Origin: Gammaproteobacteria bacterium
GTDB lineage: Bacteria; Pseudomonadota; Gammaproteobacteria; Eutrophobiales; Eutrophobiaceae
Length of the DNA stretch: 64,000 nt
Reading direction: 5' to 3'
Assembly: GCA_016193395.1 (NCBI GenBank)
Contig: JACPSH010000057.1
Span: forward strand, 25,911-89,910
This document shows positions 17,950 through 27,760 of this stretch, in pieces. The notes beneath the pieces are model-generated. The model was not told the origin of the DNA. It saw only the letters and a program-made list of their open reading frames with translations, and searched no databases. The position numbers and the translations under genes were made by a program. Position 1 is the stretch's first letter. Every line of letters begins with the position of its first letter.

Positions 17950-19674
17950 TTACCGTCCAGAATGCAGCAGGTCCAGCAGCGACTGGCGATCGAGCGTGCG
18001 CCAAAGGCCGGGATGCTCCTCCGCGGCGAAGTCGAGGTCCAGGGTCTCCAGCGCGCGGAGTTCCGCCGTGCCCGGACCCGGATCCCGCGGCAGGCCGAAC
18101 GGTGGATTGCAGTGCTGCAACATGACCTCGCAGATCGCATCCACCTGATCCGTCCCGGGACCGCCCGCGCGCAGGGCAGCGACAATGTCGCGAGCCAGCC
18201 GCACGGCGTCCGCGTCCGGCAGCAGTTGCGGCAGCTCGCGTACGGCAATACGGCCCGGCGCGACGGGTTCGAGCCGCAATCCGCATTGCATGAGGCGACT
18301 CGCGTATTGGTCGATGAGCATCGCCTCTGCCGCGCCCATATCCAGTTCCACGGGCACGAGCATCGGCCTGCTCCGGACCCCGCCTGACGCCAATTGCTGA
18401 CGCAGGCGTGTTTGCGTGAACAGACGCCGGACCGCGTCCAGATTGACCAGCAACCACTTGCCGCCACGCGCGGTGAGCAGGAACTCGCCGTTCAACTGCG
18501 CCAGCGGTCGGCCAAGTTGCGGCTCAACGCCATCCTCCGCGACCTGAAAAGCCGCCCCCGGGAATGAACCCGGCGCCGGACCGGGTGACGGATATCGAGG
18601 TGCAGGCCCGCCGCCCGGGACGTCGGGCCGGGTCCCGATGGTTCCGGACCGGGACTGCGCCTCGACCGGAGCGGACCGGGCGCCACGCAGGGACGCGCAA
18701 ATGAAATCATGCACGTCGCGCCCCTGGCGAAAGCGGACTTCATGCTTGGTCGGATGGACATTGACGTCGGCGGCACGCGCATCCATCTCGAGATAAAGGA
18801 CGTAGACCGGGAAGCGGCCGGAAGGAACGACGCCCTCCAGAGCGGTGCGAATGGCATGGCTTGCCAGCCGATCACGGATCGATCTGCCGTTCAGGAACAG
18901 GTACTGGTGGTCGGACTGGCTACGGGTGTGTCCCGGCGCGCCCAGCCAGCCCCAAAGGCGCATGCCGCTCGCGCTGAAATCCACGGGCAACGCATTGCGC
19001 CGGAATGCGCGGCCAAAGATGACGCCCGCGCGCTGGTCCGCCGGGGCATCCGCCGGGAATTGCAGCACTGTCGAACCATCGTGGCTGAATTTCAGCGCGA
19101 CCCGCGACCGGCTAAGCGCCAGGCGCCGGACCACCTCCAGGACATGAAGATATTCGCTCCGCTCGGAACGCAGGAACTTGCGCCGCGCGGGAAAGGCGTC
19201 GAACAGATCCGCGATCTCGACCGTGGTGCCGGGCGGATGCGCGGCGGGACGGCGCGGCAGTATCCCGCCGCCGGGACTGGATTCGACGTAGAAACCGTGT
19301 CGTTCACCGGCCACGCGCGAAATCAAGCGCAGGGTCGCGACGGAAGCGATGCTGGGCAAGGCCTCGCCGCGGAAACCCAGGCTGGCGACGCCTTCCAAAT
19401 CCTCCTGGGACCGCACCTTGCTCGTGGCATGGCGCTCAAGGGCAAGTTCCAGGTCGTCGGGATGGATGCCATGACCGTCATCCGAGACCCGCATGGACCC
19501 CAGTCCGCCCCTGCTGATTTCGATCCGCACGTTTTCAGCGCCCGCGTCGAGGCTGTTCTCAACGAGTTCCTTGATGACCGAGGCAGGTCGTTCAATGACT
19601 TCGCCGGCGGCGATCTGGTTGGCGAGTGTCTGTGGGAGCCTGCCGACCCGGGGCAACACCTTGCTTTGCGCCAT
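17950..19674 (-). CDS. mutL: DNA mismatch repair protein MutL
   Basis: GHKL ATPase that couples mismatch recognition to downstream repair. 574 residues from the ATG at 19674 (MAQSKVLPRVGRLPQTLANQ), shorter than E. coli MutL (615) because of a short linker. ATPase motifs: KELVENSLDAGA (about 35-46), DDGHGI (65-70) and GFRGEALPSI. The C-terminal dimerisation domain follows a Pro/Gly-rich linker and ends LLDLLHSGR. Upstream amiB and downstream miaA keep the ancestral order. Confidence 0.96.
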   Translation of the reverse strand: MAQSKVLPRVGRLPQTLANQIAAGEVIERPASVIKELVENSLDAGAENVRIEISRGGLGSMRVSDDGHGIHPDDLELALERHATSKVRSQEDLEGVASLGFRGEALPSIASVATLRLISRVAGERHGFYVESSPGGGILPRRPAAHPPGTTVEIADLFDAFPARRKFLRSERSEYLHVLEVVRRLALSRSRVALKFSHDGSTVLQFPADAPADQRAGVIFGRAFRRNALPVDFSASGMRLWGWLGAPGHTRSQSDHQYLFLNGRSIRDRLASHAIRTALEGVVPSGRFPVYVLYLEMDARAADVNVHPTKHEVRFRQGRDVHDFICASLRGARSAPVEAQSRSGTIGTRPDVPGGGPAPRYPSPGPAPGSFPGAAFQVAEDGVEPQLGRPLAQLNGEFLLTARGGKWLLVNLDAVRRLFTQTRLRQQLASGGVRSRPMLVPVELDMGAAEAMLIDQYASRLMQCGLRLEPVAPGRIAVRELPQLLPDADAVRLARDIVAALRAGGPGTDQVDAICEVMLQHCNPPFGLPRDPGPGTAELRALETLDLDFAAEEHPGLWRTLDRQSLLDLLHSGR

Positions 19675-19783
19675 GCCGGCAATGATACGGAAGCGGCCCT
19701 GGGCTTCACAGGGATGGGCAGCCAGGCGTGAACGCGGCGCCGCCAGCCCGGCAAAGGGCCGCGGTTGGCGCAGCAGGGATCGG

Positions 19784-21082
19784 TCAGCCGTCGCCGGCTG
19801 CGGGGATGGACAGGATTTGCCCGGTGCGGATCGTGTCGCCGTCCAGGCGATTGATCGAACGCAGCCGCTCGACGCTGATGCCATAGGACTGTGCGATCCC
19901 CGACAGCGTATCGCCGTGGGCAATCACATGCCGGCGCGCCGCCGCCATCTGCGTATCTTCCGGCGGGCTGATCCGGAAATAGCCGCGCACGCCTTCCAGG
20001 ATCGCCGTGGCCATGCGCTGCTGGTATTCGGAGCTGCGCAGCTTGCGCTCTTCGTCCGGGTTCGAGATGTAGGCGCTCTCCACCAATATCGAAGGGATGT
20101 CCGGCGACTTGAGCACCGCGAATGCCGCGGACTCGACCCGTCCACGGTGCACGGCCCCGACTTTCTTGAAGCCGCGCAGCACGCGATCGGCGACATCCAG
20201 GCTGGCCTCCAGGCTGGCGGTTTGAGACAGGTCCAGCAGCACCGCCGCGAGCATGTCATCCTTGTCATCCAGGCTGACACCGCCGATGAGATCGGACGCA
20301 TTTTCCTGCTCGGCAAGCCAGCGCGCGTGCTCGCTGCTGGCGCCGCGCTGCGAGAGCACGTAAACGGACGCCCCGCGCACGCGCGAATCCTTGAAGGCAT
20401 CCGCGTGAATAGAGACGAACAGATCGGCGCGCTGCCTGCGGGCGAGGTCCATGCGCTTGCGCAGCGACAAGTAATAATCGCCGTCCCGGACCAGCACGGC
20501 GCTCATGCCCGGTTCCCGGTTGGCCAGGTCGGCGAGGCGTCTCGCCAGTTCCAGCACAACGTGTTTTTCATACGTGCCGTTCGGTCCCCGGGCGCCCGGA
20601 TCCTCCCCCCCGTGGCCGGCATCAATGGCAATGACGACGTCGCGTTTAGCCGGCGCCTCCTGGGCGAGCAATGTCTCACCGCGCGCGGGGTCCGCCTCGT
20701 CGCCGTAGAGATCGACGACCAGCCTGTCGCCATACTGTTGGTTGGGTTGCAGCAGGAAGCTCTTCATGCGCGCGTACTTCTTCAGATCGAGCACCACGCG
20801 CAGCCCGCCGTCGCGCGGCCCCGTGCGCACGCGCTGCAGGAACTTGTCATCCAGAGTGGGTTGACTCAGCGAGGCGGCCAGCTTCGCCTCCTCGATATCA
20901 ACGACGACGCGGAAGGGATCGGAAAGCAGCTCCACCGAATGCTGCACAGGCGAACTGACGTCGAAGACCACGCGCGTGCTGTCCGGCGCGGCCCAGATGC
21001 GCACGTTGGCGACCTGTACGTTATCGGCACCAGCGGCCGCCGGCGCCAGCAATGCCAAGAGTAAATAGCTGAGAACCCGCAT
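19784..21082 (-). CDS. amiB: N-acetylmuramoyl-L-alanine amidase with AMIN and LysM domains
   Basis: Periplasmic zinc amidase that cleaves septal peptidoglycan during daughter-cell separation. 432 residues: signal peptide (about 1-19), AMIN domain (about 20-125), Amidase_3 domain beginning VVIAIDAGHGGEDPGARG with the first zinc His, SIHADAF and the catalytic Glu region ILVESAYISNPDE, and one C-terminal LysM (HVIAHGDTLSGIAQSYGIS). The position between tsaE and mutL matches amiB of E. coli and pseudomonads. A 156-bp AT-rich stretch separates it from tsaE. Confidence 0.95.
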   Translation of the reverse strand: MRVLSYLLLALLAPAAAGADNVQVANVRIWAAPDSTRVVFDVSSPVQHSVELLSDPFRVVVDIEEAKLAASLSQPTLDDKFLQRVRTGPRDGGLRVVLDLKKYARMKSFLLQPNQQYGDRLVVDLYGDEADPARGETLLAQEAPAKRDVVIAIDAGHGGEDPGARGPNGTYEKHVVLELARRLADLANREPGMSAVLVRDGDYYLSLRKRMDLARRQRADLFVSIHADAFKDSRVRGASVYVLSQRGASSEHARWLAEQENASDLIGGVSLDDKDDMLAAVLLDLSQTASLEASLDVADRVLRGFKKVGAVHRGRVESAAFAVLKSPDIPSILVESAYISNPDEERKLRSSEYQQRMATAILEGVRGYFRISPPEDTQMAAARRHVIAHGDTLSGIAQSYGISVERLRSINRLDGDTIRTGQILSIPAAGDG

Positions 21083-21238
21083 GATCGAGTCCCGGAGAGT
21101 TTCTGATCTTCTTTCCTGTTAGAGAGATAATTTCAATTTTTGTTTATAAAATCAAGGTATCTGACTGTTTTAACAGATATTAACCGCAGAACCGCCCCCA
21201 GGAATCAAGTCCCGTGAAAGCTGCAACTCCTTGAATTT
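21083..21238. other. AT-rich tsaE-amiB spacer
   Basis: An unusually AT-rich 156-bp spacer in a GC-rich neighbourhood. On the minus strand it contains TTGATT followed by A/T-rich sequence and could hold a promoter for amiB, but no element pair is convincing. No gene is seen. Confidence 0.4.
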
Positions 21239-21709
21239 TCAAGCCTGATTCGAGGCTGCGAGACGGGCGAGAATACGCTCGCCGCGCCCGCTGCTCGATT
21301 GCAGCTCGACGCTGCGCCCGGGCACAGCGAGGCTCAGAAGAATACGGATATCAGGATCTCCGAGCAGCGCGCCGCCCAATTCGGGCCATTCCACCAGGCA
21401 GATGCCTTCCCGGTCGAAATAATCGCGGAAACCAATGGACTCGAGTTCCGCCGGGGAGCGCATCCGGTACAGATCGAAATGGAAGACCCTAAGCGGGGTC
21501 AGTTCGTAGCTTTCGACCAGCGCGAAGCTCGGGCTTTTCACGTGCCCCGCGTGTCCCAGTTGCCGCAGGAAACCACGGGCCAGCGTCGTCTTGCCGCTGC
21601 CGAGCTCGCCCTGGAGGAAAATGCGCGTGCCCGGCTCCACCTGCGCGGCCAGCGCCGCGCCCAGTGCTTCCATCGCGCCCGGATCCGCAGGCGTTCGCCG
21701 AAGCCGCAT
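21239..21709 (-). CDS. tsaE: tRNA t6A synthesis ATPase TsaE
   Basis: ATPase that works with TsaB, TsaC and TsaD in making N6-threonylcarbamoyladenosine at A37 of ANN-decoding tRNAs. 156 residues from the ATG at 21709, which shares one base with the nnr stop (TGATG). Walker A GELGSGKTT is at about residues 34-42; the HFDLYRM and CLVEWPE motifs are typical. Confidence 0.95.
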   Translation of the reverse strand: MRLRRTPADPGAMEALGAALAAQVEPGTRIFLQGELGSGKTTLARGFLRQLGHAGHVKSPSFALVESYELTPLRVFHFDLYRMRSPAELESIGFRDYFDREGICLVEWPELGGALLGDPDIRILLSLAVPGRSVELQSSSGRGERILARLAASNQA

Positions 21710-23190
21710 CACGGATTGGCGAGCGGGCGCAACTCGGCGATCAGATCGGAGGCCAGCATGCCACGTTCGCCACGGACGGCGCAGGCGTCCCCCGCCGCCG
21801 CGTGCAGACACACGCCCAACTTTGCCGCCGTCGATCGGTCCAGCCCCTGCGCCACGAGGCCGGCAATGACCCCACAGAGCACATCGCCCGTGCCGCCGCT
21901 CGCCATGCCCGGATTGCCCTGATCGCACAACGCCGGCGGGCCGCCGCCGTCCCCGATTACGGTTCCGCAGCCCTTCAGCACCACGACGCCACCGAAGCGC
22001 GATTGCAGCGCATCGACCGCCCGCAGCCGATCCGCCTGCACTTCCGCCGCCGTAAGGGAGAGCAGGCGCGCCGCCTCACCCGGATGCGGCGTGATGATCC
22101 AGTTCTCGCGCCGGCACGGATCGCGCGCGAGCAGATTCAGGGCATCGGCATCCACGACTAGCGGCAGGCTGCTCTCGAGGACGCGTCCGAGGATTCCCTG
22201 CGCCCAGTCGCTCTGGCCGATGCCGGGTCCGATAGCGACGACTGTCGCCCGACCGAGCAGCGGCCCGAGTTGCGACGCTGATCCGATCCCGTGCGCCATC
22301 AGTTCCGGGCGCGCCGCGGAGATGGCGAAGGCATGTTCCGGTCGCGTGGCGATACTGACCAGCCCGCTGCCGATCCGGGCAGCCGCCTCGCCCGCCAGGC
22401 GCGCCGCCCCCGCGAATCCGTGATCGCCGCCGATCACGAGCACGTGACCAAATTCCCCCTTGTGTGCCGCACGCCGGCGCCGGCCGAGCCGGTCGCGAAA
22501 CTGATCCAGATCGATCCTGAGCGCGGACGCCACCACACCCTCGCAGGCGCCCTGCGGGGCATCGAGATCCGAGAACAATACCCGGCCAGCGAAGTCCGGC
22601 CCCTCCCCGACATAGAGGCCGACCTTCAGTCCCAAATACGTGACGGTCGCGGACGCGTGCACCGCAGCACCCATGATCCTGCCGGAATCGGCATTCAATC
22701 CGGACGGGATGTCGATCGCCAGTATGGGTTTACGGCTTGTATTCATCGACTCGATGGCCTGGCGCCAGAGCCCTCCCACCTCCCGGTCCAGGCCGATGCC
22801 GAACACGGCGTCGATGACGACGTCCGCGGTTTCCAGCGCGCCCGCGGACATGGATTGCAGCGTGATCCCGCGGCCCAGAATCTTGTCGGCCGCGGCGAGT
22901 GCTACACCGCGCAGCAAGTGAGGCGCGGTAAGGGCAATGATCCGTACCTTGCGGCCGTGGTCCAGTGCGTGCTGCGCGAACACATAGCCATCGCCACCAT
23001 TGTTGCCGCTGCCGCACACGATTGACACGCGCTCCGCATTCGGCCACGTCGCGCGAAAGGCATCCCATGCGGCGCGGCCGGCCCTCTCCATGAGAAGCTC
23101 GGCAGAAACGCCGTGTCGCTGGATAGCGGCGTTCTCGATTTCCCGCACCTGCGCGGCGCGGTACAGCGGGACAGGCAGAGCGGCCGGCAT
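21709..23190 (-). CDS. nnr: Bifunctional NAD(P)HX epimerase / ADP-dependent dehydratase
   Basis: Repairs hydrated NAD(P)H. 493 residues from the ATG at 23190. The N-terminal YjeF epimerase domain (about 1-215) contains CGSGNNGGDGYV. The C-terminal carbohydrate-kinase-like dehydratase domain contains ITPHPGEAARLL and GMASGGTGDVLCG. It lies between orn and tsaE as in E. coli; the stop is fused to the tsaE start. Confidence 0.95.
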   Translation of the reverse strand: MPAALPVPLYRAAQVREIENAAIQRHGVSAELLMERAGRAAWDAFRATWPNAERVSIVCGSGNNGGDGYVFAQHALDHGRKVRIIALTAPHLLRGVALAAADKILGRGITLQSMSAGALETADVVIDAVFGIGLDREVGGLWRQAIESMNTSRKPILAIDIPSGLNADSGRIMGAAVHASATVTYLGLKVGLYVGEGPDFAGRVLFSDLDAPQGACEGVVASALRIDLDQFRDRLGRRRRAAHKGEFGHVLVIGGDHGFAGAARLAGEAAARIGSGLVSIATRPEHAFAISAARPELMAHGIGSASQLGPLLGRATVVAIGPGIGQSDWAQGILGRVLESSLPLVVDADALNLLARDPCRRENWIITPHPGEAARLLSLTAAEVQADRLRAVDALQSRFGGVVVLKGCGTVIGDGGGPPALCDQGNPGMASGGTGDVLCGVIAGLVAQGLDRSTAAKLGVCLHAAAGDACAVRGERGMLASDLIAELRPLANP

Positions 23191-23207
23191 GCGCGGGCAG
23201 ACCCTGT

Positions 23208-23750
23208 TCAGATGTTGAGGTAGCGGGCGCGGTAGAAGCGCAGTTCTTCGATCGAGTCGCGGATATCCTCGATCGCCAGGTGAGAGGACTCCTTGGCGAA
23301 CTGTTCCTTGTCGGCCGCCCACCGGTTCACGAGGATCTTGATCGTGCTGACATCCAGGTTACGGTAATGGAAATAATCTTCCAGCCGCGGCATCAATCGG
23401 GCCATGAAGCGCCGATCCTGACAGATGCTGTTGCCGCACATCGGCGAGGATTTGGGAGCGACGAAGCGCGACACGAAATCCAGCGTGAACTGTTCCGCGT
23501 CCGCAGTGGTGAACCGGCTCTTGCGGATGCGTTCCACCAGCCCGGACTTGGTGTGCTGCCGCGTGTTCCAGTCGTCCATCCCCTGCAGCACGGCATCGTC
23601 CGTGTGGATCGCGATGACGGGTCCGTCCTGGATCACGTTCAGCTGGCTGTCGGTGACGATGGTCGCGATCTCGATGATATAATCCGACAAGGGGTCCAGC
23701 CCTGTCATTTCAAGATCGATCCAGATCAAGTTGCCTGCGGACTGCGTCAT
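23208..23750 (-). CDS. orn: Oligoribonuclease
   Basis: DEDDh 3'-5' exonuclease that degrades diribonucleotides, including pGpG. 180 residues, standard. Metal-binding Asp12 and Glu14 lie in [11 protein letters not shown], and the C-terminal [11 protein letters not shown] supplies the catalytic His and Asp. It is the first gene of the minus-strand run and is divergent from the M48 protease gene, 106 bp away. Confidence 0.97.
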   Translation of the reverse strand: MTQSAGNLIWIDLEMTGLDPLSDYIIEIATIVTDSQLNVIQDGPVIAIHTDDAVLQGMDDWNTRQHTKSGLVERIRKSRFTTADAEQFTLDFVSRFVAPKSSPMCGNSICQDRRFMARLMPRLEDYFHYRNLDVSTIKILVNRWAADKEQFAKESSHLAIEDIRDSIEELRFYRARYLNI

Positions 23751-23856
23751 GGCGCAACGCGGGGAATTGTTTGAGATTTCTTCATTCTAACAGATGATGC
23801 AAACACCGGCCCGAACGCCGCCGCCGATGTCTGACGGCGGCACACGGACATAGTCC

Positions 23857-25101
23857 GTGGCATCGATGAATCTCCTGACGGCGATCTTCCTGGTCTTTGC
23901 ATTCGCGGGCGTTGCGACCCAGTGGTTGCTCGTGCGGCGCCATGCCGCGCATATCGGCCGGCACCGCGACCGCGTTCCCGATGCATTCGAGGAACGGATC
24001 CCGCTCGCGGATCACCAGAAGGCGGCCGACTACACGTGCGCGAAGGCCAGGACCGGCCTGGTTGAACTCGTCTTCGGCGCCGTGGTGGTGCTCGCCTGGA
24101 CCCTGGGCGGGGGCCTGCGCTGGCTGGATCAGTACTGGCGGGCGCTGCAACTTCCCGAGCTGTGGACCGGGGTCGGTTTCCTGGCATCGGTCGTCGTGAT
24201 CGGGGGAATCATCGACGTTCCGTTTTCCGCCTACCGCACCTTCGGCCTGGAACAACGGTTCGGATTCAACCGCATGACGCCGCGGCTGTTCATTACCGAT
24301 TTGCTGAAGCAGGCGCTGCTGCTGCTGGTCATTGGCCTACCCATGACCGTGCTGGTGCTCTGGATCATGGACACCGGCCGGTTCTGGTGGCTGGGCGCAT
24401 GGCTGTGCTGGTTCGCCTTCAGCCTCGCGATGATGTGGGCGTACCCTGCTTTCATCGCGCCGCTGTTCAACAAGTTCCGACCGCTCGAGAACGAGGCGCT
24501 TCGCCGGCGGATCGAGGATTTGCTGACGCGCAACGGCTTTGCAAGCCGCGGCATCTTCGTGATGGACGGGTCAGCGCGTTCCACTCACGGCAATGCCTAT
24601 TTCGCCGGCATGGGCACCAGCAAGCGCATCGTCTTCTTCGACACGCTGGTCGACGATCTGTCCCACGCCGAAATCGAGGCGGTGCTCGCCCATGAACTCG
24701 GGCACTTCAAGTGCCGGCACATCGGAAAGCGCATGGCGACGATGGCGGTGGTCGTGCTCGCGGGGCTGGCCTTGCTCGCGTGGCTGGTCGACGAACCGTG
24801 GTTCTACGCCGGGCTCCGCGCCGGCGAGCCTTCGAACTACCTGGGACTGACATTGCTGCTGCTGATCGCGCCGGTATTCACGTTCTTCCTGCAACCCGTG
24901 TTTTCGTACATTTCGCGGCGGCACGAATTCGAAGCGGACGAATTTGCCGCCCGTCAGGCGCAGACCGAAAACCTGATCCACGCCCTGGTCAAACTCTACC
25001 GGGAGAACTCGAATACGCTGACGCCGGACCCGCTCTATTCCGCCTTTCACGACTCGCATCCGCCGGCGCCCACGCGTATCGCGCATCTCGCGGCGCTCTA
25101 G
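23857..25101 (+). CDS. M48 family (Ste24/CAAX-protease-like) membrane metallopeptidase
   Basis: Integral membrane zinc endopeptidase, 414 residues with a GTG start; an ATG three codons on (23866) is equally possible. Several membrane spans are seen, with the zinc signature HELGHFKCRH in the C-terminal half and the third-ligand motif EFEADEFA. The architecture is that of Ste24-type proteases rather than HtpX (longer N-terminal region). The natural substrate is unknown, probably membrane protein quality control. It is transcribed away from orn. Confidence 0.9.
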   Translation: MASMNLLTAIFLVFAFAGVATQWLLVRRHAAHIGRHRDRVPDAFEERIPLADHQKAADYTCAKARTGLVELVFGAVVVLAWTLGGGLRWLDQYWRALQLPELWTGVGFLASVVVIGGIIDVPFSAYRTFGLEQRFGFNRMTPRLFITDLLKQALLLLVIGLPMTVLVLWIMDTGRFWWLGAWLCWFAFSLAMMWAYPAFIAPLFNKFRPLENEALRRRIEDLLTRNGFASRGIFVMDGSARSTHGNAYFAGMGTSKRIVFFDTLVDDLSHAEIEAVLAHELGHFKCRHIGKRMATMAVVVLAGLALLAWLVDEPWFYAGLRAGEPSNYLGLTLLLLIAPVFTFFLQPVFSYISRRHEFEADEFAARQAQTENLIHALVKLYRENSNTLTPDPLYSAFHDSHPPAPTRIAHLAAL

Positions 25102-25165
25102 CAGGTTGGCGGAAAACAGAATTTAGTATCAGCTCGTTGCGCGGATTATTCATGAACAGCGAGCC

Positions 25166-25281
25166 GATGAGCGGACGGGTGGCATCGGGTATCGCCGTCC
25201 GCGCGCAGCGAAAGGGCCCCGCTGGGGGATGGGTGGAGCGAGCACGGACGACGGTACCCGATGACAGGACCCGGCCGGCTC
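25166..25281. repeat. 116-bp dispersed palindromic repeat, copy 1
   Basis: Intergenic between the M48 gene and recR. The reverse complement of 42099-42214 matches it almost base for base over the whole 116 bp. The arms catcgggtatcgccgtccg and cggacgacggtacccgatg form an imperfect inverted repeat around a loop of about 45 bases. A shorter relative lies at 38852-38931. No coding is seen. Confidence 0.88.
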
Positions 25282-25322
25282 ATTTATCAATCGTTCATGG
25301 ATAATCCGCACCAGCGGTAACG

Positions 25323-25919
25323 TCAGACCTCGCGGCGCCCCGTCAGGGCGTGCGACAGCGTGCCGCTATCCACGTATTCCAGGTCGCCGCCCACCGGCAC
25401 CCCGTGCGCGATGCGGGTCGCGCGCAGGTTGCGCTTCTTCACCATCTCGCTGATGTAATGCGCGGTGGCCTCGCCTTCGACCGTCATGCCGGTCGCAAGG
25501 ATCACTTCCTTGACCTCTCCCTCGCCCAACAGCGATTCCAGACTGTCCAACTGCAGGTCCTCGGGCCCGATGCCATCCAGGGGCGAGAGATGGCCCATGA
25601 GCACGAAGTAAGTCCCGCGAAACCCGGCTTCTTCCACGGCGACCACGTCCGCGGGACTCTCGACCACGCACAACAGCGATCGATCGCGCTTCGGGTTCGC
25701 GCAGATCCGACACAGCGATTCCTCGCTGAAGGTGCGGCAACGCCGGCAGTGGCCGATGTTCTCGACGGCATCGACCAGCGCGGTAGCGAGCAGGCGCGCG
25801 CCGTCCCGATCGCGTTGCAGGAGGAAAAACGCGATTCGCTGGGCGGATTTGCGGCCGATGCCCGGGAGGCGGCGGAGGGCGTCGATCAGGACTTCAAGGC
25901 GGGAGTGATCTTCGAACAT
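25323..25919 (-). CDS. recR: Recombination protein RecR
   Basis: Part of the RecFOR pathway that loads RecA at gaps. 198 residues: helix-hairpin-helix [15 protein letters not shown], a C4 zinc motif ([16 protein letters not shown]) and a Toprim domain ([17 protein letters not shown]). The usual ybaB gene between dnaX and recR is missing here; only 108 bp separate the two genes. Confidence 0.97.
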   Translation of the reverse strand: MFEDHSRLEVLIDALRRLPGIGRKSAQRIAFFLLQRDRDGARLLATALVDAVENIGHCRRCRTFSEESLCRICANPKRDRSLLCVVESPADVVAVEEAGFRGTYFVLMGHLSPLDGIGPEDLQLDSLESLLGEGEVKEVILATGMTVEGEATAHYISEMVKKRNLRATRIAHGVPVGGDLEYVDSGTLSHALTGRREV

Positions 25920-26027
25920 GTGACGGCGACTGACCGTATCCTGGATCTAGTATCTCGTATCTAGTGTCTCGCAACCCGCGTTTTTCTCAGCCCCTGGAGT
26001 TCTGCGCGACCTGCGGCGCCCGGCCGG
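25920..26027. repeat. dnaX-recR spacer with CTAGTATCTCG-type tandem repeat; ybaB absent
   Basis: Holds a degenerate tandem repeat around 25946-25968 (ctagtatctcgtatctagtg). The nucleoid-associated gene ybaB, normally found here in proteobacteria, has no trace in any frame. Confidence 0.55.
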
Positions 26028-27602
26028 TCACGGTTGCTGCGGGCGGACGGAATTGCGATCAAGGGTCGCATCGAACATGTCGATCAGCGCGCGCACGTTG
26101 GAGTCCGATTCAAGAGACTTGACCGCCTGGTCCTGGCGTTCACTTTCCTCCCGCGTTTTGCGCTCGGCGACCGTTTCTGTCGGTGGCTCTTCCACGGTGA
26201 TGATCAATTTCACGTTGCTGCCAAAGCGGACACGGATCGCCTCCTGCAGCCTGTCCTTCTGTGTCGTCTTGAGGAGATGTTCCTTCGAAGGTGCGAGCAC
26301 GAGGTGCACCCTGCCGGCCGTGTGCTCCTTGAGCACGCAGTGTCCGGCCAGCTCGCGGAGCAACCCCGCGAGGGCCATCTCGTCGATGATCTGCTGCCAG
26401 TCGTCCGCCTTGGGAGCAGGCTGCCCGGCCGGCGCGGCCACCGGATTCCCCGCGGACTCGACGACGCCGCGCGGAGGGATCTGGGCGCCGCCGGTGGAGA
26501 TTTTCGGGCCCGCGGGCGCCGCTGTTCCGCCCGGGCGAAAGGCCAGCATGCGGATCAGGGTCATCTCGAATCCGGCGCGCGGATCCGGGGAGATTTCCAG
26601 ATCGCGCCGTCCGCGGATCGCGATCTGGTAGAAGAGTTGTATGTCCTCCGCCGGCACGCCCTGAGACAACCGTCGCACCCGCTCGTCGAACATGTCCGCC
26701 CTGCCTCCAAGCGCCTGGGCGACGGCGACGTCGTGCAACCTCCCCGCGAGCTCGGCGAGGATCCCGTCGAAGTCCGGGTTGTGCTCGGCGATGCGATCCA
26801 CGCGCGCAAGCAGTGCCTGCGCGTCCGCGGAGATGACCGAATCGAGCAGGCCGAAGATCTCGGTGCTGTCGATCGTCCCCAGCATTTCCCGGACCTGGCT
26901 CTCCACGAGACGGCCATTGCCGTACGCAATCGCCTGGTCGAGAAGACTGAGCGCGTCGCGCACGCTGCCGCTCGCGGCGGCGGCAATCAGGCGGCTGCAG
27001 GCCGTCTCGCAAGGGACGCCCTCCAACCCGACGATGTGATCCAGATGCCTGGCGATCTGTTCGCTGGCCAGATGTTTCAGATTGAACTGGAGGCAGCGCG
27101 ACAGGACCGTCACGGGCAGTTTTTTGGGATCGGTCGTCGCCAGGAGGAACTTGACGTGCGGCGGCGGCTCCTCGAGGGTTTTCAACAGCGCGTTGAAACT
27201 CTGCGGGGAGAACATGTGCACTTCGTCAATGAGGTAAACCTTGTACCGGCCGACCGTCGGTGTGTACTGGACGTTGTCCATGAGATCGCGGGTCTCATCG
27301 ACCTTGGCGCGCGAGGCAGCGTCCACTTCGATCAGGTCCACGTAGCGCCCCTCGTCGATGCCGATGCAGGCGCTGCATTCGCCGCACGGGGCCGGGCCGA
27401 CGCCTCGCTCGCAGTTCAGGCACTTCGCCAGGATCCGGGCAAGGGTCGTCTTCCCGACGCCGCGGGTGCCGGTGAACAGGTAAGCGTGATGCAGCCGGTT
27501 CGACTCCAGCGCGTTAGTCAGGGCCTGGAGCACGTGTCCTTGCCCGACCATGTCGGCGAAAACACGCGGGCGCCACTTCCGGGCAAGTACCTGGTAGCTC
27601 AT
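26028..27602 (-). CDS. dnaX: DNA polymerase III subunit gamma/tau
   Basis: Clamp-loader ATPase. 524 residues: AAA+ domain with Walker A GTRGVGKTT (45-53), a zinc site of Cys64, Cys73, Cys76 and Cys79, Walker B LIDEVHM, the sensor region, and a shorter tau-specific C-terminal part with a Pro/Ala linker. It is the first gene of the dnaX-recR pair; the SRP RNA gene lies just upstream on the same strand. Confidence 0.97.
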   Translation of the reverse strand: MSYQVLARKWRPRVFADMVGQGHVLQALTNALESNRLHHAYLFTGTRGVGKTTLARILAKCLNCERGVGPAPCGECSACIGIDEGRYVDLIEVDAASRAKVDETRDLMDNVQYTPTVGRYKVYLIDEVHMFSPQSFNALLKTLEEPPPHVKFLLATTDPKKLPVTVLSRCLQFNLKHLASEQIARHLDHIVGLEGVPCETACSRLIAAAASGSVRDALSLLDQAIAYGNGRLVESQVREMLGTIDSTEIFGLLDSVISADAQALLARVDRIAEHNPDFDGILAELAGRLHDVAVAQALGGRADMFDERVRRLSQGVPAEDIQLFYQIAIRGRRDLEISPDPRAGFEMTLIRMLAFRPGGTAAPAGPKISTGGAQIPPRGVVESAGNPVAAPAGQPAPKADDWQQIIDEMALAGLLRELAGHCVLKEHTAGRVHLVLAPSKEHLLKTTQKDRLQEAIRVRFGSNVKLIITVEEPPTETVAERKTREESERQDQAVKSLESDSNVRALIDMFDATLDRNSVRPQQP

Positions 27603-27641
27603 GAAACGCCGGACGGGAGGGCTGGCTCAGTCTGTCCTCAG

Positions 27642-27755
27642 GGGCAACCCGCGCCGTTCTGGCCCCGGCACCCGCATCCATTGCTGCCGCTGCTCCCTTC
27701 CGGGCCTGACGGGGTTCACAATTTCGCGCCGCGGGGAGACCGGCGCAGGTCACCC
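27642..27755 (-). ncRNA. ffs: Signal recognition particle 4.5S RNA
   Basis: The minus strand contains the conserved SRP apical domain CCGTCAGGCCCGGAAGGGAG, which binds Ffh. The RNA termini were set by pairing of GGGTGACCTGCGCCG (5') with CGGCGCGGGTTGCCC (3'), allowing G-U pairs, giving about 114 bases. It sits immediately upstream of dnaX, a frequent location. A promoter fits the 5' end. End positions are approximate. Confidence 0.93.
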
Positions 27756-27760
27756 ACGGA

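Noticed and set aside
16998..18467. N-terminal extension of miaA of about 170 residues
   Set aside because: The extension is a shadow of mutL with no domain; the MiaA family begins at the strand before the P-loop.
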